64,000 nt of DNA, taken from contig JABMCL010003006.1 in assembly GCA_018857735.1 (NCBI GenBank), positions 297,501 to 361,500 on the forward strand, given 5' to 3'. Below, piece by piece: positions 34,810-49,809 of this stretch. The notes below the pieces were generated by a model. The model was not told the origin of the DNA, made no database searches, and was given only the letters and a program-made list of their open reading frames with translations. Position numbers and translations under genes: made by a program. Every line of letters starts with the position of its first letter. Position 1 is the first letter of the stretch. Origin of the DNA: Alviniconcha marisindica (taxonomy: Eukaryota > Mollusca > Gastropoda > Provannidae).

Positions 34810-35879
34810 TAGCTTCTAGCTGGAGCAGATAATCAATACAGCACCCAGGGTCTAAGTTCTAATAGACTAGGTTCCAAGTTCTAACAGACTAAGTGTTAGT
34901 ACAAGCAGAAGACACTACACAATAATCAATACAACACCCAGGGTCTGAGTTTATCCATTAATGGAGTGAGTGGACAATCCTCACAATCACACTGATTGCA
35001 ATCATTGTAACCAGTGTAAACAATCCCCATAAATAATATCTATAAAGTCTTATTAATAGTACACTGCCTGTGCTACTTGTTACAAAATACAATGTTAGGG
35101 CTCTTTCTACAGAAGAATCAGTATTCAGTGATTCAACATACTTCTTTACTTGTTTGTTATTGGCATGTTTATTGTTACTAACATTAGCTGTTACTGGTAA
35201 GTACTAGTAACAACTAACACTGACTAAGTCTAAGAGTAGGAAACAAAAATATACATCTTTGAAAACTAAATATTACAATGTCTGAAGTATAATTACTGAA
35301 CTGTCACAATCCATAATTATGACTTGTCACTATATGGTCAATTTTGTCATCATTATTCGTTTAATTTAGTTGTGCATCAGCTGTTACTGTGTTAGTGTTA
35401 CCACTGCATATCTTTATAAGTATTATAATGCAACATTTTTTTGTCAATGCATTCTGCAGTCATGATGCCATCTCAGAACCATATTTTATTATTTAATATC
35501 TATAAATTTGTATGATTTATTCAATTATTGTACATAATCACAACCCATACATGCATGAGTTGTCAGTATGATTCTGAGTCAGTATGTCACTATTTTGTCA
35601 GTACTGCCATTATTGCCATGCATCACATTACTTCATACAAGTTTGTCACTGTCACTCAAAGTCAATGGTATAAGAATGACATAAAAGTTCAAAAGACTTC
35701 ATAATGACTTTGTTGAGCATATTTCTAACACTGGGTCATTATCAGTATCAGAACTATGTTAAAACAAATCAAAACACAACAAAGTACTCACATTTGCTGC
35801 ATAACATCATTAAGGAATACTCCATCATACAAGTCTTTGTACTCCAGTGCCTTGGCATCAGGTGGTTTGAAGGTTTCAA

Positions 35880-36275
35880 TCTGTCAAGTCAAAGACAAAA
35901 GCAACAGAAATATGACCACACATTGGAACTCTACTACACTTGTTGGAATTCACTCCCACAAGACATTAGACACTGCTCAACCCTGTCATCTTTTAAAGCC
36001 AAACTGAAAACCTTCCTCTTCTCACAGTATTTCCATCCTAACTAATAATGTAATATCAGTACCCAGTTTCTGCTACAGTCAGTGTATGTGTGTGTGTGTG
36101 TGTGTTTGTAGTGCGTATTTAAAAAATAAATAATTATAATACTTTATGTAAATCGTTTTGTAGGACTATGCTCTACATGTGTATAGAATATCATATTTAG
36201 GTTAATATGTAACATGTGAGCGCTCAGGGTGTTGATGAGCGCATGATAAATGTACATTATTATTATTAGTTAGTA
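35880..36275 (+). pseudogene. LINE 3' tail with terminal microsatellite
   Basis: TCWNSLPQDIRHCSTLSSFK and AKLKTFLFSQYF mark the end of a reverse-transcriptase ORF. The 3' part ends GAGCGCATGATAAATGTAC followed by (ATT)n near 36262, as is usual for such LINE tails. Confidence 0.75.
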
Positions 36276-36658
36276 GTATTAAACAGTGTATTCTGTACAC
36301 TGCGCATGAAAATTAAAACCTCATACTTGCTGACAGACATCAAGTGTATAAATCTGAGGTAAATTATTACTTCCAAAATACATGTTTGGTACAAATGATA
36401 AACATGGTCGTGATAATGAACCGAGGTTTGTATTTGTTTATTAACATTATAAATCCCTGCTTCAAATTTCTTTGGGTTTACATTGATCACCAAATTACTT
36501 CTTTAAAAAAAATCAAGACTCCTCTATCAGTCCATGCCCTTAAACTTGATACAGTAACATGTTTGTCTACATGAGCCTATCTATAACTAACAGTATCACT
36601 CTGTGTGGCCATTTCATGTATGCAATCATTCATGAACATTACAAGAATTTAACTCATT
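36276..36658. other. No gene recognised
   Basis: AT-rich, CpG-poor sequence between the LINE tail and R2 locus 3. Confidence 0.4.
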
Positions 36659-36668
36659 CACTGATTCA

Positions 36669-36735
36669 ATCGCCCTGATATAACCGTAATGGATGACTGG
36701 GCGTAAAACACCAAGTTACTTACTGTTCTAAGTTA
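36669..36735 (-). mobile_element. R2 micro-element, locus 3, with 10-bp target-site duplication
   Basis: It is inserted in reverse. The minus strand reads AGTAAGTAACTTGGTG through GGTTATATCAGGGCGAT, preceded by an extra 5' TAACTTAGAAC. The flanks are CACTGATTCA at 36659-36668 and 36736-36745. At 67 bp it is the longest of the three duplication-bearing copies. Confidence 0.82.
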
Positions 36736-36926
36736 CACTGATTCAGACCATAATTTGCAGTAACTTTAAAAAAAAACTTTATCACCAAGTTTTAAATTTC
36801 TGGTGCTGTTGTGACCTAGTAACTAGATCAAAGTCACTAAAAGTTACATCAATTCAGTAATTTAACCAAACTGTGAACAAACATGAAACAGAAGTTATCC
36901 AAAAATGTCACCACACCAATATATAA

Positions 36927-36931
<5 letters not shown>

Positions 36932-36966
<35 letters not shown>

Positions 36967-36976
36967 TTTTTTTTTA
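36932..36976 (+). repeat. (CT)n then poly-T
   Basis: About 14 CT units followed by 19 T. Confidence 0.95.
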
Positions 36977-37170
36977 CCAGTTAATAAATCAGGAAACAAC
37001 AACACACACAAAGACTGTAGTGAAACACCAGGCTGTATCATTGCATGTGCAGTTGACTGGTCAGATAAAGAAGAATTTGAAATATTGTGGTTCTTGGTGT
37101 CACATGTAATGCAGCTCTGCCCCAGCAAATGATCTAATATTTCTTAACAAGTAGTAAAAGTACAAAGTAC

Positions 37171-37293
37171 AAATAATGGATTGAGCATTAACCATAGTAC
37201 ACATTTTATATAAATTATAATATATAATTGATATATATTTTATACCAACAACAAAAATCATTATATAATCAATAATGGATTGAGCATTAACCA
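37171..37293 (+). repeat. Direct repeat, about 100 bp apart
   Basis: AATAATGGATTGAGCATTAA + CCA occurs at 37172 and 37272, separated by AT-rich sequence. Confidence 0.8.
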
Positions 37294-37484
37294 CATACTG
37301 TTTGTAAAACACAACATTTTGAATTACATCATACATAATCATGGTTTCCATAGTTTTTACTTTTCCTGGAAAGTAGAAAAAAAGTTTGTATAACAAATTG
37401 TTGCATTACTGCTTCACATGAAAGATCATGTTTTTGACTGAGGAGTGCAATTGCACAGAGGTATTTTCTGATAACATGCTCCAA

Positions 37485-37818
37485 TGGGGCAGGAATAGCT
37501 CAGCTGACAGAGTGTGGGACTGAAAAGTCAGACACAATAGGCATGTGGGTGCCACAAGGGACTTTTCAATGCAGACTCTCTTTACAGTCAATTTCCAATG
37601 CAGACTCTCTTTACTCTTGTGGTGTTTATACAGCCCTGTGTACAGCCCTGTGCATTAACACCTGTGTGAACAATAAAAATCACAAACACTGGCAGCCATA
37701 CCTTTGTTTGAACACATGCAAATACTGCATGAAAACGGCTAGTCATAGGAATGGAGTAGCTGCTGCTCTTGTGGCTGCTGTGCCTTACCCAGGTAAGGCA
37801 ACCCAAATTTCCCACAAG
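37485..37818 (+). mobile_element. tRNA-headed SINE-like element ending in R3
   Basis: GGGGCAGGAATAGCTCAGC at 37485 is an A-box-like tRNA head. About 260 bp later, GGAATGGAGTAGCTGCTGC, TTGTGGCTGCTGTGCC and GGTAAGGCAACCC match R3 at 2618. Whether head and tail belong to one element is inferred. Confidence 0.45.
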
Positions 37819-37819
37819 G

Positions 37820-40660
37820 AATATGAAGTACAATTTTTTTAATTAAAAATGGTCCTGGTGAGGTTTCATTAAAAGAAATAATTTTAAAAGTTTTCACAGT
37901 TTAAGCAGTGTCACAGTGTAATTAACGCAAGTTCAACAACCTCCAACATAAAATCCACATTTCATTAAAAAAATTGGTGTACATGCCAGTCAGTGATTTC
38001 TTTTATTATGCCTTGCATCAGATTGTACTCAGATATTGCCTAACAGGGTAATTTTTGAGGTGTGAATATTATTTAAAATTTTATACATTATAAAGTATAA
38101 TTCCTATTATCAACCATCATTAGCTGAGAGTAACTCACTTCATTAATTCAGTCATATAAAACTATAATTCAATCAGCTAGACAGATCTATGCATAATATA
38201 AAAATTTTTTTTACCGAAAAACAAAAGCTTCCACTTTTGACTATGTTTGGCCACAGATGTGACCCTGGAACAAATTGACATTACTGAAACTAGTGAAAGT
38301 GTTAATTAAATAAAAGACAAGCTCAACCATGTACTAACAAAGTAACATGACACAAACCTTGACTTGAGTTTGACTATAAATAGTGACCTAAAAAGTTAGC
38401 CTAGATGGTTTGTGACACAGCAAGCTAACCAATTATCCAGCTGGCCAGACAGCAAGGTAACATAACACTAACACGATAATTAACAATAACCAGTGACCTT
38501 TAAAAAAAATCAAAAAATCATTTCAGTAAAACAAAACAATCCACTGAAATGGTCAACATCTATTATATGTGTTTGTTTCCATAATGCCACAATGTTCACA
38601 TATATCTGTATAATATATATATATTAAGTGACTTAATTTCATTAAGACTAATAAGAGGTCAAAGGGCTCTCCTGGTCAGGTAGAAAGGGGAAAAAAAGTT
38701 ATTGACAAGCCAGTGTGTGACTGGGGCTCTATCAGTATCACAGATCTTAACATTATTGTCAGCAACACAAAGAATTATCAATAACACTGCTGAAGCCGCG
38801 AGGGTCAGATTTTGTGCCACGGGCCTCAATCAGTAACACACAGAACTCAGATAATGACACCGCTGACAGTGTTACGGGTTTTGATCAGTGCCAGTCAGGT
38901 AAGCTTACCCAACACAAAGGCGGTCAATGATTCAAAGCACTCACCCACAACACCAAAGGGTTGGTCATGTAGTTGTTCTCTGCCATGGTCTCGCGCTGCC
39001 GTCGCCCGTCTTGGTAAATACTCCAAGCCAGGGAAAGACAATAATCCACAGAAAACAGCACACTGAACACACACAATTTCAGTCCAAACCGTTACTCCAT
39101 TAGGTAGCGGTGGTCTAGTCTGCCTTGGTGCAAATTCATTTCTCTCACATCGCCGCCGCTAACACAAAAGAACTTTCACACAGACCCACACCTGTGTCAG
39201 ACAGAGGGGCTCAATACTCGCTGTCTTTACGTAGTTTGTTTGCCGCAGCCTGCGCCCTTCTTGCATTGTTGCCGATCAACTGTGGAGTTGAGCACGGTGA
39301 CAAGAGCCAAGCTCCGTCGCAACGGTAAACCTGCGCCGTGAATGGAACTGTGAGCTTCACTCTCGCTCAGAACGCAAACCCTCCTTGGGAATGCGGCCCT
39401 GCTTATCATAGCTGCGCGCAAGACGGACAGGTACGATCATGCACCATGATTTGAATAGCACCCAGTCAACTCGTAGACTCGCTGCGCGGCGTTGAGCAGT
39501 CACCACCCCTTGCCGAATCTCAAGGGACTAGTACACACACACACCCGTCACTGAGCGGCTGAAAGAAGTTTTGAAATTCCCGAACAATGATTAAAATCGG
39601 TAACCATGACGCACAGTGTTGACATAAAATGGAGAACGCGAACGACCCTCTGTCAACATTTCACATTCAGAGTTCGTATTGCAGGTGACTGTGAAAATAC
39701 CCGCGCATAGATCACAACAACAGTGGTAACACACAACTCGTGTACTTGCACATTTTGACGCCGTGTGTGTGACGCCGTGTCCCCGCTCGCTGGCCAGTCC
39801 ACCAATCAGATCGCGTCTAGGGAAAACAATGGGAAAATGTCGGCTCGGGGTTGAATTTGGACCGTAAACCCTTTCCATTCAAAGTTAGCAACCAACAGCT
39901 ATTAAAAAAAAAAAAAAAAATTTAAAGGGGGGGGGGGGGTAACATTTAGTTTTCAATGTGTTGACAGGGTCACTGAATGTGCAGAATTATGTCCAACATG
40001 AATTGGAAACACAGCGGCCTTGAAGACTTATAAAAAGACGTAAAATGAGTAGATCAGTTCCAGATCAGTCTAATGAACACCTCCAGTGACGTGACACTAT
40101 GCAAGCCATTACGAGTGAATCAGTCATCGGAGGTAAATGCATGGCAATGATGTGAAGGAAGGAGAAAACTCGAACTCGAAAACGGCTTTATTTTCCAAGG
40201 ATTGTAGTGTTAAGGCCTTTAGGCTGTTGCCGGCCCGGCGGTCTCAGTAACCGGCTGTGACTAGTCCAAGCTACTGAAGTTGAGCGAAAAACGGAGACAC
40301 TTGAAAAGAAAAATATTGTAAGGTAATACTTTATTACATAAGGATAATGAGTTAAGCACAAGTCGGCTTTTTTTTTTTACAAATCTGTCCGGCCTGGTGA
40401 CAAACACCGTCAACAACACTCAATACTGATTAAACGCCGGGCAAGAACAATACACTGACTCAGCGGATACACTGATACACTGATATGATATTACTATGGC
40501 AAATTCATTAAAATACTACTAAAAAAACAACAACATACAAATAGATCAAGCGGCAGTAACTGACTGATCAACTGCAAAGTAAGACAAATGCAAATCTGTT
40601 TTTTGGCCCGGCCGTTCAGTTTCAGTTTCGGTTAGTCACGCCGGTCAGAGCACGGTGTGT
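37820..40660. other. No gene recognised; base-composition boundary near 38.8 kb
   Basis: AT-rich, CpG-poor up to about 38750, then CpG-containing sequence. There is a poly-A run at 39903-39919 and a poly-G run at 39926-39939. A T-run is at 40370. No exon is supported. Confidence 0.45.
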
Positions 40661-40667
40661 CAGTGTT

Positions 40668-40980
<313 letters not shown>

Positions 40981-41105
40981 CTGCATGCATTTGAAAACAT
41001 TTAAGGAGTGTGTAAACGCGGCTGTGCGGCCGGTTAGGCGATCTTAGTGCCAAAACTGACAAGTCGGCTTTTTGTTTGTTTGTTTTTTTGCTTTTCTTTT
41101 CTTTT

Positions 41106-41491
41106 CAAACGCCCATTTATAGTTTTAACACGGACACAGTATGCAAATTTTCGGGGAAATCCCCTTTATCAAGCCACTTGAAACGACACTTAAACAACAG
41201 ATAAACGGTCAAAAACGATGAAAAATACAGAAAAAGAGTGATCTTGTTTTTTGGTTTAGTTTGTACAGCTTGTTCGGTGCTTGGAAGATTGTTGGCATGC
41301 CTCAGTTTTCTCTCCTTTTTTTAATAATATTAAAATAATTAATTAATAAGTCTTTTTCTTTCATTTTTCATCGTTTTTTATATTTTTTTTTTACCTTTTA
41401 TCTGTTGTTGAAGTGTCGTTTTGTGGCTTGATAAAGGGGATTTCCCCGAAAATGTGCATACGTGTGTCCGTGTTAAATAAGCGTTCGTTTG
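41106..41491. mobile_element. Palindromic (fold-back) element
   Basis: The arms 41106-41236 and 41351-41491 are about 130-140 bp each and largely complementary (TTTTCGGGGAAATCCCCTTT / AAAGGGGATTTCCCCGAAAA; ACGGACACAGTATGC / GCATACGTGTGTCCGT). The spacer is about 115 bp. Transposition is inferred; no target duplication was seen. Confidence 0.7.
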
Positions 41492-41494
41492 AAC

Positions 41495-42400
41495 CTTCTT
41501 GTGTTTGGATCTTGTTTTAGAACGCTAGCAGTCATTCTGTTTTAGATTTTTGCTCTTAGTACTCATTATTATTATTTGACCAGTCTTGAATTTTCCACTC
41601 GTGAGAGTCACTTTTGTTTTTGTTATTTTGCCACTGCTGTTCAGTTACTAATTTGCCATTTTGTTCTCATGCAGTCAATTCACAGCCCCAGCAGTTGTCG
41701 TCGTGGCCACTCACTGAGTCACCGATGTGGCCACACTGACTGCCGCACGGCGCGACTGACTGACTTCAGGACGGCTTAGAACTGGGTCGCGTTGAAAAAA
41801 CAAATACTGAAAAACAGTGCGTTACTACATCCACTTTCAGCCGTCAGCGTTTGCGGCTCGGGTTTTTTGATTGTATCTATAGGCGCTCGTGTCAGCTTCG
41901 CTGCTGTTTGTCGGGATGTCAGTGGCGGTGGGGGTTGGGGCCTTACCCCGCCGTAGGGATTCCTGGCGATTCGGTATTACCGGCATGGACCTGTAGATAT
42001 AGGTTCATGGTATTACTGATCAGTTACAGCCTCATCATTGCCAGTCAGACTGGAAGTCGGCACCGGCACGGACTCCACCCTCGCTGGACAGGCTAGATCA
42101 GTGAGTCACCCGTCCGCACGAAAGCAGAGAGAGAGAGAGAGAAAAAAAAACTCAGTACCTTATTATAAATTGTACTAGCTTCTTGTGTAGGCTATTGTTT
42201 TAGCCAGATTGATTTTTCTTGTTTTTCTATACACACGGCAAACACCAGCACCACTGCATTGACACACACGCACAAACATCGCTGTGTCAAACAGGACTGG
42301 CTATGCCGTCGACGCGAGATTAGAATGATCTACCAGTGAATGATTGGACTAATTTAGTCGTCAAGTTGTCCATGTAATTGGTGCTGGAACTGTTCTCTTC
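41495..42400. other. No gene recognised, CpG-containing
   Basis: Short AG/A tract at 42127-42150. Unique-looking otherwise. Confidence 0.4.
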
Positions 42401-42403
42401 TGT

Positions 42404-43580
42404 GCTGTGAAACGTCAGGGGTGTGGTCGCGATGGGTAATATCTTAGTCTTCCTTTTTGTTTAAAGTTTTTTTCATACAAGTGATATTATACTGATCTTA
42501 TATTTATCATGCCAACAGATGTCAATAAATTACACCAAAACAACAACAGACTTGAAGAATAACAAAATGAAAAATGCAATATACGCTTGTATGCATTTGC
42601 AAAAACAGATGCACATGTCAGTATTATATATGTATCCATGCACACACTTTCTCATCGCGAATGACTGCATTTTTTTCTCCTTCTCTAGTACCGTGAACCT
42701 TTGTGGATGTGGCCTTATGCAGAATTAGTGATTTCCGCCTGTATGTGATTGGTTGTAATGGCTGACGGTCATGTTGCGGCCGGTGTGAATCTTTGTGGGG
42801 CGTGGTCGCCATACAGTATCAGTGATTTCCGCCGGAACTTATGTGATTTTGTGGGCGTGGTCGTGATGCAGAATCAGTGGTTTCCACCGGAATGTGATTG
42901 GTTGCATTGACGGTGATGCCGGCTGTGAACCTTTGTGGGAAGGTCGCGATGCAGAATCAGTGATTTCCGTCGGAATCAGTGATTGGTTTCAATAGCTTTA
43001 ATGACGTTGCCGGCTGTGAACCTTTGTGGGAGGTTCGCGATGCAGAATCAGTGATTGGTTTCAATAGTTTTAATGGTGTTGCCGGCTGTGAACCTTTGAG
43101 GGCGTGGTCACGATGCAAAATGATTCATGGATGCATCCTAGCTTTTCTGATTGGTGTTGCAGAGTCCTCCGGCTCGGGGCTGTAAGCGGCCTTCGTCAGT
43201 GGTCGGGATTCAGAACAACTTCCGCCGGGATTGGTGTTACTTCATGGTGCGAGTTGCCCGCTCGGAAAATGTGTGGCCAGACATGGCCGTCATGATTTCG
43301 ACGAGTTTTTGCTCTCGTCTCGTACCATTTCCGCTGACCGATTTTAGCAACAACAAAATTATTATGTTTCTTAATTTTTTTAAATATATTTTTAATCCAG
43401 TTGTGTTGGGTTCCCCCTTTTCCATGCGTACCTTTGGCCGGGGTCCATCCGGCAGAGATGCAGAATAATTGCACATGTTGAGTATTGAAACTGGCTTCTC
43501 TCGTGCTCTGAACCTCAGTTTGGGGGCGTGGTCGAGGCGATTTAAACTGGTCTCTGAACGCGATTGGTTCGGTTTTGGCA
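42404..43580 (+). repeat. Minisatellite with repeated GC-box-like and CCAAT-like motifs
   Basis: About seven diverged units of about 80 bp contain GTGAACCTTTGTGGGCGTGG, TCGCGATGCAGAATCAGTGA, TTTCCGCCGGAATGTGATTG and GTT. Each carries GGGCGTGG (KLF/Sp-like) and GATTGG (reverse CCAAT). The clear core is 42700-43110, with outliers at 42415, 43200 and 43525. Confidence 0.8.
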
Positions 43581-43584
43581 GGCA

Positions 43585-44435
43585 GGTTTAAATAAAGAAG
43601 AAGTATCTTACAGACCAGCACCGTACAAGAACGAGACATTATTGTAATGCGCCTTTTTGAACATCGTTGTCGAGAGAATACGAAAATGGGAGGGGAAAGC
43701 ATCCATATACGGCGAAAATCAGACACGCTTGCCTCCCCTACCTTGTTACTCTCGCCAGTTCCCAGTTGTACGGCGTTTCTAAAGCAATGTATTTAGACCA
43801 TTACCGTACAAGTTATTTTCATTCAATCACCTATAATTAATTACATTAGTTCCACTCGATTTTAATGCTGTTTATGCTCTTTGGAATTCATTCATTACTC
43901 GAGTTGAAATTTGCGTGTTATGCAGTGCAAGTTGTGTGGGTGCGACCTGCTGCTATGATCATAATGCATGTTGGTATTTTGGGGTGTTAAGCGTCTTCAA
44001 AATAAAGTTGGCCAGGAGAGACAGACCGAGCATTTTTCTTCCAAGTGGTTCTTCCTCTGAAGTCATCTACAATTTTACCTCAACTCCAGCTAGTTTTATT
44101 TGGATCCCACCCCCCTCACAAAAACTGTACCTCACAATAAGACTGCACCTTCGTGTGATATTTATATGGGGCTACCACTTTCGGATAACAGTAGTCAAGG
44201 CTAAAAACCTGTTACACCAACAGAGGCAAATAACTTTTCTGTTGGGCAGATTTTTTTTGGGTGTGTGTGCAACTTTTGTACACAGCCTATTAAAACCAAG
44301 GCAATTACTTGGAAGAACAAGATAGGTACGTCACTCCAGGTCAACTTTGCAGTAAACCGTTATTAAAAAAGAAGAACAAATCCCCTTTGACTCAGCACAA
44401 CAAACACCCATTCCTTTCTGTCACAAAAACACAAG
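43585..44435. other. No gene recognised upstream of the RPS27A 3' end
   Basis: CpG becomes rarer rightwards. No motif or exon is supported. Confidence 0.4.
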
Positions 44436-44459
44436 GAAATCAATGTACGCCACAATAAG

Positions 44460-44465
44460 TTTAAT
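44460..44465 (-). promoter_or_regulatory. RPS27A polyadenylation signal ATTAAA
   Basis: The hexamer ATTAAA on the minus strand begins 13 bases after the RPS27A stop codon. That spacing is typical of the very short 3' UTRs of ribosomal-protein genes. Cleavage would fall near 44440. Confidence 0.7.
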
Positions 44466-44477
44466 GGAGACAAGAGC

Positions 44478-48565
<4,088 letters not shown>

Positions 48566-48574
48566 CCTGGCACC

Positions 48575-49809
48575 TGAGAAACACAAAAGTACATACATGG
48601 TAAGATCTGCATCCTGGCGATCAAAAAACATGATTACACAATAAAATGTGTGGCAAAGTGATTATTACACCACCAAGTTGTTGCTAGTTATTAGAGCACT
48701 GGTGTTGCTGGGATGACATGTGGTTGGTCCAATTATTGACCATATATCACTTGCATAAGTGGTTTTACTGAACATAAAAAATGTAAGTCTGGAATCTTTA
48801 TTAAACAAACCAGTATAATTAGATGTAATTTTTACCGCAATCATAAATTGGTCAAAATAATTTCTGTGTATCACTGATTCGTAATGCCTGGAGATTTATT
48901 AAGTAATTTTTGACATTTTGTTGGTGTAACTCAAAACTGTGCTTACGGTTTTTCTTTCTTGTTCAGTACTATTATAGTTGTAATATGCATCAAGGTGACA
49001 TGTATTATCACATGTTTTCTTGAATATTGCAGGTATCCAGTTCATTTTAAGAATGTGGTTACTAATCAAGTTAATGTTACAAGAAAGTCACACATTTCCT
49101 GTTTAACACCTTTCTTTTGCTTCTCCAGAATGTTGTTGTTTGTATGCCCTCCTCTCTTTTAGAAGCCACATGAACATTTTCTGCAAATCATTCACTAAAT
49201 GTGGCATTTTTCGGACACTCTACAAATATATAACTAAATCAACATTACTTTTCCTTTCTATTAAAAATCCACATAGAATTTGTCATTGTTTTCTGAGGGT
49301 TGCAAAAAAATAATAATACTGCTTGTAATAGTGCATGCTCATGCACACAAACAAGTATACAAAAAAGAAAGGCATGGGACATTACTATTCTGAGATGGCA
49401 CCTATATTAATTATAATGAAGGTTGCACAAATAGGGCATTATCTCAGAACTAGCTTACACTGAACAAACACCAGCACTTATGACTGTTTTTGCTTTCTCC
49501 CACATTTTCCCAACTGTAAATGCCTCCACTCTGCTTATCGAACGTCATTCCTTGTGAACCGTGTTGTAGAGGAAGTAATCACATGGTAAAAGAACACACC
49601 AAATACTATTACTAGCAATTACTGAATTAGATATATGATGTGGTCATATAAAATGTATTCTTATACTACAGATGAATCTGCAAGCATGTCCAACAGCCAC
49701 CCCTTAACTATGACAATTTTTCATATTTCATTGCCTGTCAAAACATCTGCTGGCACAGGCATTGATACTGTGTTCAACTCACTCTGCACCATTGCTGACA
49801 CTGTTTTCA
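48575..49809. other. RPS27A intron 1, no feature recognised
   Basis: AT-rich intron sequence between exon 2 and the LINE. No additional snoRNA boxes were found on the coding strand. Confidence 0.5.

Larger units (their letters stand above)
33785..35700. other. AT-rich, CpG-poor stretch without recognised gene
   Basis: Very few CpG dinucleotides. It contains an AT microsatellite (34130-34186) and a perfect hairpin (34733-34809). Phrases such as CAGGGTCTAAGTTCTAATAGAC and GGTTCCAAGTTCTAACAGAC at 34850 repeat locally. No coding exon is supported. Confidence 0.5.

Noticed and set aside
43196..43726. 176-residue minus-strand ORF
   Set aside because: It crosses unrelated repeat units, has no recognisable motif and no coding composition.
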